64,000 nucleotides of DNA from Gemmatimonadota bacterium (GCA_009841265.1 VXMB01000009.1:29951-93950), one strand, 5' to 3'. Positions 36,178 through 45,735 are shown, counted from the stretch's first letter. The notes: generated from the sequence alone by a model not told the origin. Numbers and translations: made by a program.

Positions 36178-36212
36178 AGCGGCGTTACACCGTCAATACC
36201 ACGATTTCGATC

Positions 36213-37757
36213 TCATTTCCAGTTCTTCGAAACCCGTCTTACCTGCAACACGCCGACCAGGATCAATAACACGATGATTCCCCGGGTGAGCAGCAGGTAG
36301 GGAATGTCTTCGGGATTGGCGTTGCGCAGCAGTAGAAGGTCGAATCCAGCCTGGTAGGTCCACACGACGAGCAGGATCGCCAGCGATACGGGCGTAACGT
36401 ACTTGATCATGTAGTAGAAGATCCGAGGTATCCGGATGGCCGCGCCTTCGTTGATCTCCTCCCAGGCCTTGTCCATCCCGAAGATCCAGGCGAAAATGAT
36501 GATCTCGAGGAAGGAGAAGACGACCAGCCCCACGGTCCCAATCCAGAAGTCCAGCTCGTCGATGACGCCGTGTTCGATGTTGAAGACAATAAAGTTGCCG
36601 AATATGAACAGGAAAGAGATCACGAAGAGGGCCGCTTTCTTCCGCGGCCATCCCATTTCGTCCTGCAGGAAGGCCATGGGCGGCTGCGTAAGGGCCACTG
36701 TCGACGTAATCCCCGCGAAGAAGAGCAGACCGAACCACAGCGTGCCGATGAATTGACCAAGTGGGAGTTGCTGGAAGATCAGCGGCATGGACTGGAAGCC
36801 CAGGTCGAAGGAGCCTCCCGTCGCGATCGCCTCGGTAGCGGTTACGCCGAAGAAAGCCACGGCCACCGGTATGGCGATGGAACTGCCCAGCACCACTTCG
36901 GCGAACCCGTTGCTCATGGAGGTCGTCAACCCGGTCAGGGCGACGTCCTGACGGGCGCGGACATAGCTCGCGTAGCACTGCATGCTGCCGATGCCGATGC
37001 CGAGGGAGAAGAAGATCTGCCCCGCGGCCGCGAGCCACACACTGCCCTCGGACAGACGGCTGAGGTCCGGGTTCCAGATCCAGGCGAAACCGGCCATGAC
37101 GCTGCGATCCGGGAAGGCCGGATCGGGCGTGCCCAGGGTCAGTACACGGGCCACGAGCACGATGGCGAATATCAACAGCATGGGCATGGCGAACTTGGCC
37201 AGGGTCTCGATGCCCCGCACCACGCCGCGGCTCAGTACCCAGAATACGATGCCGAGGTTGATGAGGAAGAAGATGTAGGCGGTGGCGACACTGCTGAAGT
37301 AGGAACTCTCAGTGACGCCCTGGAAGCTACTCAGGAACGCGCCCATCTCCGCCTGGGTTTCTATACCGAAGTACTGGCCGGTCAGGGAGAAGAAGCTGTA
37401 GGCCAGGGTCCACGACTGCACGTAAGAGTAGTACAGGGCGAAGGCGACCGGCGCCGCGATGCCGAGCACGCCGATGTACTTGGCCGCCGGGTGTTTCCAA
37501 AGGCGGTACAGGATGCCAGGTGTCGTACCATGTCCGTGCTTCCCGCCGAACCGTCCCACGCTCCATTCCACCCACATCATGGGGATGCCCACGACCAGGA
37601 AGGCGACGAAATAGGGGATCATGAAGGCGCCGCCGCCGTTGGCGGCCGCCTGCACGGGAAACCGCAGGAAATTGCCCAGGCCGATGGCGTTGCCGGCCAT
37701 GGCCATGATCAGTCCCAGGCGGCTTTTCCAGACTTCCCTTACGTTATTCAAGGACAT
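36213..37757 (-). CDS. sodium-dependent neurotransmitter-symporter family transporter (NSS/SNF)
   Basis: A 514-aa membrane protein with twelve predicted helices. The TM1 signature GLIMAMAGNAIGLGNFLRFP with the unwound GNAIGLGN sodium site is clear, as is EWSVGRFGGKHGHGT after TM2. LeuT-like relatives import hydrophobic or aromatic amino acids with sodium. It sits between the aminotransferase and the D-threonine-aldolase-like gene, so it likely supplies their amino-acid substrate across the inner membrane. Confidence 0.93.
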   Translation of the reverse strand: MSLNNVREVWKSRLGLIMAMAGNAIGLGNFLRFPVQAAANGGGAFMIPYFVAFLVVGIPMMWVEWSVGRFGGKHGHGTTPGILYRLWKHPAAKYIGVLGIAAPVAFALYYSYVQSWTLAYSFFSLTGQYFGIETQAEMGAFLSSFQGVTESSYFSSVATAYIFFLINLGIVFWVLSRGVVRGIETLAKFAMPMLLIFAIVLVARVLTLGTPDPAFPDRSVMAGFAWIWNPDLSRLSEGSVWLAAAGQIFFSLGIGIGSMQCYASYVRARQDVALTGLTTSMSNGFAEVVLGSSIAIPVAVAFFGVTATEAIATGGSFDLGFQSMPLIFQQLPLGQFIGTLWFGLLFFAGITSTVALTQPPMAFLQDEMGWPRKKAALFVISFLFIFGNFIVFNIEHGVIDELDFWIGTVGLVVFSFLEIIIFAWIFGMDKAWEEINEGAAIRIPRIFYYMIKYVTPVSLAILLVVWTYQAGFDLLLLRNANPEDIPYLLLTRGIIVLLILVGVLQVRRVSKNWK

Positions 37758-37822
37758 CCGGCACTCCTTCCAGTCTGACAGAGTTTATCCAGACGGACCG
37801 TGTGTTTCCAGACGGACAGGGT

Positions 37823-38866
37823 CTATTTGACCCGGCCCCGCCCGGCCACCGGCCAGATGACTTCCACCTGGTCGCCCCGTACGCCGTTGAGCTCGTCGTG
37901 CAGGTTGAGGGCCATCTCCTGGTGCAGGGGGATGACCGACAGGCGCTCGCCCACCTTGAACCGGTGCGCGCAGCGGGACACGTCCACGTGGCCGTGTTCC
38001 ACGGACATGCCGTAGATCTGCGCCTCGGGATGTTCGATGATATGGCCGTAGGGTGTGGGCGGATAGCTGGCGAAGGTCTTCATGCCGCCGTCGATGATGA
38101 TGCGGTCCGGGGTCGGTGCGCTCACCACTGTGCAGATCATGCGGCAAGGGCAGCGTTGGGGATCTAGCATGGCGGAAGTGCTGAGACGCTCCATGCCCTC
38201 CCAGATGTAGGAACCGCTACGGGTCTCGGTGCAGCCCATGGCTTTGGAGTTTTCTTCGCCGCCTGTACCGCCCCCGCTGATGATCTCGACGGGGATGCCC
38301 TTCCCGGTGATCCGTTTTATCGTTTCCGCCAGGAAATCCCTGGCCTCGGGATGGCTGGGGAAGATCATGACGCCTTTGAAAACGAGTCCGCGCAAGTCCG
38401 TGATGCGTTCGGCCAACGTCGCCGCCGCTTCGGGCGACTGCACGCCGCAACGCTGCGTGCCCGTATCCAGCTCGATGATCACGTTGACCCGGCAGCCGTC
38501 TTTTTCGGCCTGGTCCGAAATGCCCTGTGCCGTGATCTCGTCATCGACGGCCACGATGATCTCGGTCCGCTTTGCGACACGCGTCAGACGTTCCACCTTG
38601 CGGGGACCGACGATGTTGTAGGGGATCAGGATGTTCTCGATGCCGGCGGCGGCCATGACTTCGGCCTCACCGAGTTTCTGGCAGCAGATGCCGATCGCGC
38701 CGGCCTTGACCTGCCGGTGGGCGATTTCCGGGATTTTATGGCTCTTGGTATGGCATCGAAGGCCGATGTCGAGATTCCGGCAGTGCTCCGCCATGGACGC
38801 GATGTTCCGTTCCATCAGGTCCAGATCGGCCACGTAGGCCGGGGTGTCCAGCTCGTCGATGTGCAT
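37823..38866 (-). CDS. D-threonine aldolase / D-serine dehydratase-like PLP enzyme
   Basis: A 347-aa protein with an alanine-racemase-type N-terminal barrel. The PLP lysine lies in LRCHTKSHKIPEIA (about residue 38-50), ISGGGTGG binds phosphate, and the C-terminal DSD1 domain shows a metal-site-like MSVEHGHVDVS. The family cleaves D-threonine to glycine and acetaldehyde or dehydrates D-serine, using PLP and a divalent metal. It lies 25 bp after hisB on the same strand. Neighbouring DAO oxidase and NSS transporter fit D-amino-acid use. Confidence 0.88.
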   Translation of the reverse strand: MHIDELDTPAYVADLDLMERNIASMAEHCRNLDIGLRCHTKSHKIPEIAHRQVKAGAIGICCQKLGEAEVMAAAGIENILIPYNIVGPRKVERLTRVAKRTEIIVAVDDEITAQGISDQAEKDGCRVNVIIELDTGTQRCGVQSPEAAATLAERITDLRGLVFKGVMIFPSHPEARDFLAETIKRITGKGIPVEIISGGGTGGEENSKAMGCTETRSGSYIWEGMERLSTSAMLDPQRCPCRMICTVVSAPTPDRIIIDGGMKTFASYPPTPYGHIIEHPEAQIYGMSVEHGHVDVSRCAHRFKVGERLSVIPLHQEMALNLHDELNGVRGDQVEVIWPVAGRGRVK

Positions 38867-38890
38867 GGTTACCCGTGTATGCTATGGGGA

Positions 38891-39478
38891 CTAGAGGCTG
38901 CCCTTGGTGGACGGCACGCCGGATACCCGTTCATCCATGGCCACGGCCTGGCGCAGGGCCCTGGCCGCCGCCTTGAAGATAGCCTCGACCTGGTGATGGG
39001 CGTTCACGCCGGAGAGCAGCGCAACGTGCAGGGTGACGCGACCGTGATGCACGAGGGCTCCGAAGAACTCCCGCACCATTTCCGTGCTGAAATCGCCGAC
39101 CGAGGAACGCGAGAAATCGGCGTCGAACTCCAGGTGGGCGCGACCGCTTACGTCGAAGACGGCCCGTGCCAGCGCCTCGTCCAGGGGTGCGTAGGCGTGG
39201 CCGAACCGTGTAATGCCCGATCCGTCGCCGACCGCCCGGGAGATGGCCTGACCCAGGCAGATCCCTACGTCTTCCACCGTGTGATGATCGTCAATATGCA
39301 AGTCGCCGGTGCAGGCGAGATCGAGGTTGAACCCGCCGTGCTTGACGAAGCTGCCCAGCATGTGGTCGAAGAAACCGATGCCGGTTTCTCCGGCGAGGTT
39401 TCCTACGCCCTCGAGGGTCAGGGTCAGTTCGATGCGGGTTTCCAGGGTTTCGCGCGTTACCGTGGCGGTGCGAGGCAC
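38891..39478 (-). CDS. hisB: imidazoleglycerol-phosphate dehydratase
   Basis: A 195-aa HisB with all manganese-site motifs: GIGFFDHMLGSFVKHGG (about residue 33-49), HIDDHHTVEDVGICLG (about 62-77) and the second-repeat GALVHHGRV and NAHHQVEAIFKA. It dehydrates imidazoleglycerol phosphate to imidazoleacetol phosphate, the sixth dedicated step of histidine synthesis. The start is GTG at 39478 with AGAGGA upstream. It is not accompanied by hisA, hisF or hisH, and heads a leftward run whose other members look catabolic, apart from a HisC-like aminotransferase. Confidence 0.95.
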   Translation of the reverse strand: MPRTATVTRETLETRIELTLTLEGVGNLAGETGIGFFDHMLGSFVKHGGFNLDLACTGDLHIDDHHTVEDVGICLGQAISRAVGDGSGITRFGHAYAPLDEALARAVFDVSGRAHLEFDADFSRSSVGDFSTEMVREFFGALVHHGRVTLHVALLSGVNAHHQVEAIFKAAARALRQAVAMDERVSGVPSTKGSL

Positions 39479-39724
39479 GTATTCCTCTATGCGATGGCGA
39501 GTCGCCGAAAGTCGTTCAATCGATTGGCGTCAGGTTCGACCTGTTACAGTAGACGCGGGGATCTGGATTGTCAAGAGGTTCCGGTCTGCGAACCGCCGTG
39601 CTTTCAGGGCCCAGCGAACCTTCATCCGGTCTTAACGATTGTCTTTTTAAACCTATGTGCATCCACCCCGGTGAGAGATGGGAAAGGGATGCCAATATAC
39701 ACCTTTGCTACACGGGAACGACCC

Positions 39725-40189
39725 ATGAAAAGAGCACACGGAGTATCGAGCATATCGCAGTTTCTTCAACGCAACCCGGGCTGGTCCCAGGTGGTATGCG
39801 TTGTGGGAGTTGCCTTGCTGATTATCCTCGGTCCTATCCTGCTCTACGGACTGCTGTTCCAGTCCGGACCGGACTCGGTGCGGATGCTGTCCAACGTGCC
39901 CTGGTGGCCGGTCGTCCTCCTCGTGGCACTCGTCGCATTGCTCAGCCTGCTGCACGGGACCACGGGCGTAAGCGTCCAGAAGCTGCCCGACAAGCAGAAA
40001 GGCGCGGGCGCCGCTGCCGAGCCACCCGAACCACCCGAACCGTCCGCACCTTCTGAGCCGTCGGCACCTCCGACGTCAACAGGGCCGTCCGGTCCGCCCG
40101 GACCGTCCGGGAAAAACGGCGATCCCCTTCGGTGCACGATGCACGAACGGTCCCTGAACGGCATGAGCCGCGTGGAAACGAACCCTTAA
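39725..40189 (+). CDS. membrane protein with proline-rich, collagen-like tail
   Basis: A 154-aa protein with two transmembrane helices (about residues 22-46 and 61-80). A low-complexity tail follows: EPPEPPEPSAPSEPSAPPTSTGPSG then PPGPSGKNG, the latter resembling collagen Gly-X-Y triplets. It is divergent from hisB; the region between them (39479-39724) has no recognised signal. No clear ribosome site precedes the ATG. The tail could face the periplasm or cytoplasm; function unknown. Confidence 0.6.
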   Translation: MKRAHGVSSISQFLQRNPGWSQVVCVVGVALLIILGPILLYGLLFQSGPDSVRMLSNVPWWPVVLLVALVALLSLLHGTTGVSVQKLPDKQKGAGAAAEPPEPPEPSAPSEPSAPPTSTGPSGPPGPSGKNGDPLRCTMHERSLNGMSRVETNP

Positions 40190-40211
40190 CATCCGCCTGG
40201 TCCGATCCGGA

Positions 40212-40781
40212 CTAGCCCCAGTACCAGCGCATAGCGATGGCGACCACAACCACGGCCGTGGACTGAAAGGTGCGTCTTTCGCTGCGCAGGGCGGCGCCGA
40301 AATCATAAGGCGCCGGTTTCCCCGCGGTGTATTCGGTGAATCGGGGCAGAAAACGAGGTACCGCCGCGAGGTATGCTTCGTATTGCGCGCCGAAGGTTTT
40401 CCGCAGGCTTTCCTCCTCCAGCGATACGATGAGGCCGTACTGTACTCCGAAGGCGGCCACGAAGATCCCGATCATGTAAGGCATCCAGGCCCAGGCCATG
40501 ACACACAGGCCGAGACTCAGCACGAAGTTACCGACATACAGCGGGTTTCGTACCCGGCCATAGGGCCCGTTGGTGATGAGCGCTGGCGCTCCGACGTGGC
40601 GGGTGCGGGTGGCGGAGCCCGCGTAACCGACCGCCCACAGGCGTATGGATTCCCCGATCAGCACCAGCAGCCCGCCGGTAATGAAGGTCTTCGGACCGGG
40701 TTCGGCCATGATCAGGACCGCGATCAGGAGCGGGATCGGCGTATAGCTTCGGGCCGCGAAGACGGCGGCGCGGATATCCAT
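40212..40781 (-). CDS. isoprenylcysteine carboxylmethyltransferase-like membrane protein (second copy type)
   Basis: A 189-aa membrane protein with four to five helices and the ICMT signature GPYGRVRNPLYVGNFVLSLG followed by SLEEESLRKTFGAQYEAYLAAVPRFLPR. These motifs bind SAM and shape the active site. It differs in sequence from the 26-kb ICMT-like protein and may act on a lipid or prenyl acceptor. It is convergent with the proline-rich membrane protein gene and lies 57 bp downstream of a Gfo/Idh gene. Confidence 0.8.
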   Translation of the reverse strand: MDIRAAVFAARSYTPIPLLIAVLIMAEPGPKTFITGGLLVLIGESIRLWAVGYAGSATRTRHVGAPALITNGPYGRVRNPLYVGNFVLSLGLCVMAWAWMPYMIGIFVAAFGVQYGLIVSLEEESLRKTFGAQYEAYLAAVPRFLPRFTEYTAGKPAPYDFGAALRSERRTFQSTAVVVVAIAMRWYWG

Positions 40782-40838
40782 GTTGAAGCTGGACCTCCTC
40801 GGTGTTGCTCGGTCGGCCTGCCGGCCGGTCTACCGGCG

Positions 40839-41825
40839 TTACCGGCTGTTGGTTTCGATCTGTTCGATGACCGCCAGTGAGACGCGAAGGGCTTCGCGGC
40901 CGTCGAAGCCGGTCACCGGCGTCGGCGCATCACCGCGCACCGCCGCGACGAAGGAGGCGAGTTCGGATTCGAGCGGCTCGCTCCGGTCCTTCGAGGTCTT
41001 CTGCCGCGTGATATGGCGGACGCGTCCATCGCCGGTGTTTACCGGTATTTTCAATCCCCGTGCTCCGGCCTGACCGGGATCGTCGATCAGCCGGTAAATC
41101 TCGCTCTCGCCCGCCAGGAAGTCCATCGAAACGTAATGGTCGCGCTGAAAGATCCGCAGTTTGCGCATTTTCTTCAGCGAGATGCGGCTGGCCGTGACGT
41201 TGGCCACGCATCCATCGGCGAACCGCATTCGGGCATTGGCGATGTCCACCTGGTCGGAAATCACGGCGACGCCCGTGGCGTCCACCGACTCCAGGTCCGA
41301 TCGGACGAGTCGCAGGATGAGATCGATGTCGTGGATCATAAGGTCGTGGACGACGGACACGTCCGTTCCCCTGGGGTCGAAGGAGGCCAGGCGGTGTGCT
41401 TCGATGAATCCGGGGGCAATGTCCATGCCTTCGAGGGCGCGGAAGGCGCCGTTGAACCGTTCGATGTGTCCGACTTGAAGCACGAGGCCCCGGGATTCCG
41501 ACAGATCGATGAGCCGGTCGGCTTCCGCTACGGTCGCGGCGATCGGTTTCTCCACGAAGGTGTGCAGACCTTCTGCAAGGGTGAACGACGCCACCTCGCA
41601 ATGCGCGGTGGTGGGTACGACCACGGTGGCCGCATCGGCTTCTTCCACGACGCGTGACAGGCTACCGAGTGCTGTCGTATCGTAGCGGCGGGCAACCTCT
41701 TCCGCCCGTTCTTCGCGTATGTCGTACACACCGGAAAGCCGCACGCCGGGCATGCCCGAAAGCACCCGGGCGTGGGCTTCACCGAGCCGTCCAACGCCGA
41801 TTACGGCCATTCGCAAGTCGTCCAA
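40839..41825 (-). CDS. Gfo/Idh/MocA oxidoreductase
   Basis: A 328-aa NAD(P)-dependent oxidoreductase: AVIGVGRLGEAHARVL Rossmann motif, FVEKPIAAT near residue 90, VGHIERFNGAFRAL, and a DLMIHDIDLILRLV helix with the catalytic histidine. Its compact length and the HIERFN / HDLMIHDIDL signature resemble UDP-sugar 3-dehydrogenases such as those feeding 3-amino lipid A synthesis. That link is weak without lpx neighbours. The frame starts with TTG at 41825 (GGGAG 9 bases upstream); ATG at 41810 is the alternative. Divergent from lnt. Confidence 0.82.
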   Translation of the reverse strand: MDDLRMAVIGVGRLGEAHARVLSGMPGVRLSGVYDIREERAEEVARRYDTTALGSLSRVVEEADAATVVVPTTAHCEVASFTLAEGLHTFVEKPIAATVAEADRLIDLSESRGLVLQVGHIERFNGAFRALEGMDIAPGFIEAHRLASFDPRGTDVSVVHDLMIHDIDLILRLVRSDLESVDATGVAVISDQVDIANARMRFADGCVANVTASRISLKKMRKLRIFQRDHYVSMDFLAGESEIYRLIDDPGQAGARGLKIPVNTGDGRVRHITRQKTSKDRSEPLESELASFVAAVRGDAPTPVTGFDGREALRVSLAVIEQIETNSR

Positions 41826-42119
41826 GTGCGGAGACTCCCTGTCATCCTGTGTGGTGTCTGTTAGCCTGCCTGCTGTTCAAGTGTCGATTCGGTGCCCGCC
41901 GCTGGAAAGCCGGCAAGGCCTGCACGGCAGCGGTTGGTTCCGGCCGGGAGACGCCGGCCGAGAGACGGCTGGAATGTAGATGCCGGCCCGGCGAACGGTC
42001 AACCTCTTTGGCTCCGGCATACCGGCTTTGCGCCTCTTCTTTAAGTTGACAGTCTCCCGGAATGCGTGTTGATTTCAGTCACGTAAAACGATCTGTGTAT
42101 CCCACTTGAGACGACCTCC
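41826..42119. other. divergent intergenic region, no gene seen
   Basis: About 294 bp separate the leftward Gfo/Idh gene and the rightward lnt. I see no convincing coding frame, RNA or perfect promoter. GCCGGC-rich segments around 41895-41975 can form local hairpins. Promoters for both flanking genes presumably lie here. Confidence 0.5.
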
Positions 42120-43718
42120 ATGGTCCTGCTGCAACGGCTTCACGTCACATCGCCGATCGCCGGGTTCGGGCTCGCCCTCTGCTCTGCCCTGTTCATTTAC
42201 CTGAGCATACCCAAGTTCGACTGGTGGCCCCTGGCCTGGGTCGCTTTCGTGCCGGTCATGGTCGCGTTGCACGACGCCGGGCGAAACGGGTCCTTGACCA
42301 GGGTGGCCTTGATTTCCCTGGTTTTCGCCTTCGTTTCCGGCGTCGCCAAGGTGTACTGGATCCGCGAAACCGTCATGAATTACGGCGGCCTGAACCTGGC
42401 GCTGGGCCTGGTCAGTATGGCGGGCGTTGCGTTTGTCGTCGCCCTGTACGCCTTCATTTTCGGATTGTACGCGGCACGGGCCGACTGGAAGTCCCCCCTT
42501 TTCCCGTTGTTCGCGGCCGCCCTTTGGACGGCGCTGGAATACATCCAGACCTATGTTTTCACGGGGTTCCCCTGGGAACTGCTGGGATACTCGCAGTACC
42601 TGGTCCTTCCCGTCATACAGATTTCGAATTTCACGGGCGTCTACGGCGTGACCTTCCTGGTCATGCTATTGAACGCGACGCTGGCCATGGTCTTCATCGC
42701 CCTTCGCGAGCGTAACGCCTGGCGCGCGCCGGTGTTCGCCATGATGCTGTCCTGGCTGGTCCTGATCGGTGCGACGGGATACGGATGGTGGTCAATTTCC
42801 CAGGCACACGACCTGGAGCGGATGACCCCCCCGGTGAAGGTGGCGGTCGTCCAGGGCAGCAAGGAACAAGGCATAAAATGGTCGCCGGAGGAGCTTCAAC
42901 GGACCGTGAACGTCTACCGGGATCTGACACGGTCGATACTGCCCCAGGAACCCGAGTTCATCGTGTTTCCCGAAACGGCGATGACTTTCTATTTGGAAAG
43001 CCCGGCAGATGAAGAATACAACGAACAGGTGCACGCGTTGACCGAGGAAGCGGGCGTTCCGCTGCTTACCGGCGCGCTGGGTTACCGATCCGGCGAAGTG
43101 GATGTTTACAACAGTGCCTTCCTTCTGCTACCCGACCGGGGGATCGTGAGTTCCTACAGCAAGATGCACCTGGTGCCCTTCGGCGAATATCTGCCGTTTC
43201 CGAGTCTGTTCTCCTTTCTATCCGGATTGACCGGCGCGATCGGCAATCTCACGCCCGGGGACGAACTGACCGTGATGCCGCTCACCGGGCAGGATATGCG
43301 TGTCGGCACGGTCATCTGCTACGAATCCATTTTCCCGGATCTGGTCCGTAGATTCCCGCTGAACGGCGCCGACGTGCTCGTGGTCATGACCAACGACGCC
43401 TGGTTCGGAACCTCATCGGCGCCCGCCCAGCATTTCTCCATGGCGGTGCTGCGCGCTGTGGAAAACGGCACGCCGATCATCCGCGCCGCGAACACGGGAA
43501 TATCGGGGTTCATCTCCGCTACAGGCGCCGTTTACGGCACCACACCCATGTTGGTTGCCACGACCACCGTCGAGAACGTGCATCCGAACCGGGGCGGGCT
43601 CACGTTCTACACCCGTTACGGCGACGTGTTCGCCCTCCTCTGCTGCGTGCTGGCCGTCGTCGCGGCAGCCCTGGCGGGCAGCAGGACCGTCATTCTCCTC
43701 AGAAGCAAATCCAGATAA
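42120..43718 (+). CDS. lnt: apolipoprotein N-acyltransferase
   Basis: A 532-aa inner-membrane enzyme with about six N-terminal helices, a periplasmic nitrilase-like domain and a final C-terminal helix. The catalytic triad is visible in order: FIVFPETAMTFY (glutamate), YSKMHLVPFGEYLP (lysine) and GTVICYESIFPDLVR (cysteine). It transfers an acyl chain from phospholipid to the N-terminal cysteine of lipoproteins, the last maturation step, which implies a diderm cell envelope. The ATG at 42120 has only a weak upstream site. It converges with the xerD-like gene. Confidence 0.95.
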   Translation: MVLLQRLHVTSPIAGFGLALCSALFIYLSIPKFDWWPLAWVAFVPVMVALHDAGRNGSLTRVALISLVFAFVSGVAKVYWIRETVMNYGGLNLALGLVSMAGVAFVVALYAFIFGLYAARADWKSPLFPLFAAALWTALEYIQTYVFTGFPWELLGYSQYLVLPVIQISNFTGVYGVTFLVMLLNATLAMVFIALRERNAWRAPVFAMMLSWLVLIGATGYGWWSISQAHDLERMTPPVKVAVVQGSKEQGIKWSPEELQRTVNVYRDLTRSILPQEPEFIVFPETAMTFYLESPADEEYNEQVHALTEEAGVPLLTGALGYRSGEVDVYNSAFLLLPDRGIVSSYSKMHLVPFGEYLPFPSLFSFLSGLTGAIGNLTPGDELTVMPLTGQDMRVGTVICYESIFPDLVRRFPLNGADVLVVMTNDAWFGTSSAPAQHFSMAVLRAVENGTPIIRAANTGISGFISATGAVYGTTPMLVATTTVENVHPNRGGLTFYTRYGDVFALLCCVLAVVAAALAGSRTVILLRSKSR

Positions 43719-43756
43719 TTGGGCTGTCCGGACCGGCCAGACTACCGGGCCGCAAA

Positions 43757-44641
43757 TCACCCTCGCGGATGGTACCGGGTGTACACGTCCTTGAGGTATT
43801 CGCGGTCCACGTGGGTGTAGATCTGCGTCGTGGCGATGTCCACGTGGCCCAGCATTTCCTGGACGGCACGGAGATCGGCGCCCCCTTCCAGGAGATGGGT
43901 GGCGAAGGAATGGCGCAGAGTATGGGGACTGACTTTCTTTTCGAGCCCGGCCAGTTCCACGTAGGTATCCATGATCTTCCACAGGCCCATGCGGGACAGC
44001 CGGCCGCCGCGGGCGTTCAGGAAGAGCAATTCGCCGCTCTTCGATGAAGCCAGTGCGGGCCGAACCTTGTGCAGGTAGTTTCGGATCACGTTGATCGCCT
44101 GGCGGCCCACGGGGACCAGGCGTTCTTTGCCGCCCTTCCCGAAGATGCGTGCCAACCCGGTTTCGAAGAGGAGATCGGGCCGCCTGAAATCCAGCAGTTC
44201 GGACGCGCGCAGGCCGGTGGCGTACATGAACTCGAGGATCGCCCGGTCGCGCAGTCCCAGCGACGTCGTATGATCGGGTTGCTCGAGCAGCGTCCTGATC
44301 TCCTCCCGGCTCAGGACGACCGGAAGGCGGCGGGGCTGCTTGGGGACGCGGACGTGCTCGGTGGGATCGGCCGTGGCCAGTCCCTCGCCGATGAGGAATC
44401 GGTGGAAGATCCGTACCGCCGATACGTGCCGCGCGATGCTCGAAGGCGCGAGCCCGCGCCGGCGCAGGTACGCGATGAACCCCTGGACGTCCTGGCGCGT
44501 GGCGTCCGAAAAGGCAGCGATCCCCCGCCGGTCGAGGTGGTTCTTGTAGGAGGTCAGGTCGCGGCGGTACGCCTCGTGGCTGTTCGGCGACAGCCCCCGT
44601 TCGATGAGCAGGTGGGTGAGGAAATCGTTCAGTTCATTCAT
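43757..44641 (-). CDS. xerD: tyrosine recombinase, XerC/XerD type
   Basis: A 294-aa recombinase with the SAM-like N-terminal domain (1-95) and a full catalytic set: R145 (ATGLRASELL), K172 (GKGGKERLVP), H240-R243 (SPHTLRHSF), H266 (MLGHVD) and Y275 (QIYTHVD). Length and the sequence RATHLLEGGADLRAVQEMLGH-like core fit the XerD branch that resolves chromosome dimers at dif with FtsK. ATG at 44641 is preferred; an upstream TTG is in frame. No mobile-element cargo or flanking repeats are seen, so I treat it as a housekeeping gene. XerC identity is not excluded. Confidence 0.9.
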   Translation of the reverse strand: MNELNDFLTHLLIERGLSPNSHEAYRRDLTSYKNHLDRRGIAAFSDATRQDVQGFIAYLRRRGLAPSSIARHVSAVRIFHRFLIGEGLATADPTEHVRVPKQPRRLPVVLSREEIRTLLEQPDHTTSLGLRDRAILEFMYATGLRASELLDFRRPDLLFETGLARIFGKGGKERLVPVGRQAINVIRNYLHKVRPALASSKSGELLFLNARGGRLSRMGLWKIMDTYVELAGLEKKVSPHTLRHSFATHLLEGGADLRAVQEMLGHVDIATTQIYTHVDREYLKDVYTRYHPRG

Positions 44642-44724
44642 GACGCGCGGCGGTCCTTCCCCGGACAAGGCCAGGAACGAGGCATCTCACTTGCACGGTC
44701 AACACGTCCCGCCGGCCTGTGTGC

Positions 44725-45735
44725 CTACGCGGCGGCGCACTCCGCCCGTGCCCGGTCGGCATGGGCTTTCATGTACGCGATGGAGTAGGCGTAACCGATC
44801 CGGCCGTCTCCCGCCATCTCGGGGATGTGGTCGGGGATCATGACCCCGTAGAAGCCGGTTTCCTCCAGGACCCGCGCGGCCTGGTACATGTCGAAGTACC
44901 CGTTGTCGATGAAGGTCTCCACGAAATGGGGCAGGGGCTGGTCTACGTTCCGGTAGTGGACCTTGAAGACCTTGCCCTGTTCGCCGAAATGGCGCAGCGA
45001 GTCCTCCACATTCTTGCCCATCAGCGATCCGCCCTCGAGCCAGCAGCCGATGCAGAAGCAGAGCCCCACGTTCGGGCTGTCGGCGATTTCCATGGCCCGG
45101 TAGTATCCGTCGAAACTGCTGAAGATACAACGCGGGATGCCGCCGAGTTCCGGCTGGGGAGGATCGTCCGGATGGATGCCGATCCGGACGCCCGCTTCCT
45201 CCGCGACCGGCGCGACTTCTCCGATGAAATGGGCGAAATTGTCCCAGATTTCGTCCTCGCTGTACTCCCGCCCGTGGGTAAGCGGCATCCTGAACATCCG
45301 CCCGCCCCAGTGGCCTTCCTCGGCTTTTGCGAGGTCGAATCCCCGGGCCGGCGCACCGCCGCGGGTCGTTTCCCGCTCCGTGCTCCAGATCCCGTTCCCC
45401 ATGTGAGCGTACGTCGTATAGGGAATGCCGGCCCTGCCGAGGTCGCGTATGTAGCGCTTGTACTGTTCCACCTTCGCGTCCCGGTTCGGCAGGTTGAGTA
45501 CGATGGCGTCCTGGTTGTGCACGTCGCTGTTCCCGAAACCGTAGATCTTTATGCCGGCTTTCTCGTAGATCTCCCGGCGGCTCATGAAATAGTCGTAGTT
45601 GGCGTGTTCGCCGTCCGTCCAGAGGCAGACGTATTCGATACCCAGTTGCCGGGCGAACTGCAGGTCCTCCTGCGTGGGTTCGGGAGACATCTGTCCTGCG
45701 ATCTTGAGACCGGGTTCTATTTCCATGAGCGCCAT
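44725..45735 (-). CDS. mannonate dehydratase (UxuA) family protein
   Basis: A 336-aa TIM-barrel protein. YAHMGNGIWSTERETTRGG, GIHPDDPPQPELGGIPR, CFCIGCW and VFKVHYRNVDQPLPHFVETFIDNGYFDMY are UxuA-type metal and substrate segments. UxuA dehydrates D-mannonate to 2-keto-3-deoxygluconate in hexuronate catabolism. The protein is shorter than the approximately 390-aa E. coli enzyme, as are many environmental homologues. AGGAG precedes the ATG. It is divergent from a large TonB-dependent receptor that could import the corresponding oligosaccharide. Confidence 0.85.
   Translation of the reverse strand: MALMEIEPGLKIAGQMSPEPTQEDLQFARQLGIEYVCLWTDGEHANYDYFMSRREIYEKAGIKIYGFGNSDVHNQDAIVLNLPNRDAKVEQYKRYIRDLGRAGIPYTTYAHMGNGIWSTERETTRGGAPARGFDLAKAEEGHWGGRMFRMPLTHGREYSEDEIWDNFAHFIGEVAPVAEEAGVRIGIHPDDPPQPELGGIPRCIFSSFDGYYRAMEIADSPNVGLCFCIGCWLEGGSLMGKNVEDSLRHFGEQGKVFKVHYRNVDQPLPHFVETFIDNGYFDMYQAARVLEETGFYGVMIPDHIPEMAGDGRIGYAYSIAYMKAHADRARAECAAA

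Noticed and set aside
43757..44641. Integrase of a mobile element
   Set aside because: Full XerD-like length and context beside lnt; no flanking repeats, tRNA target or cargo genes.
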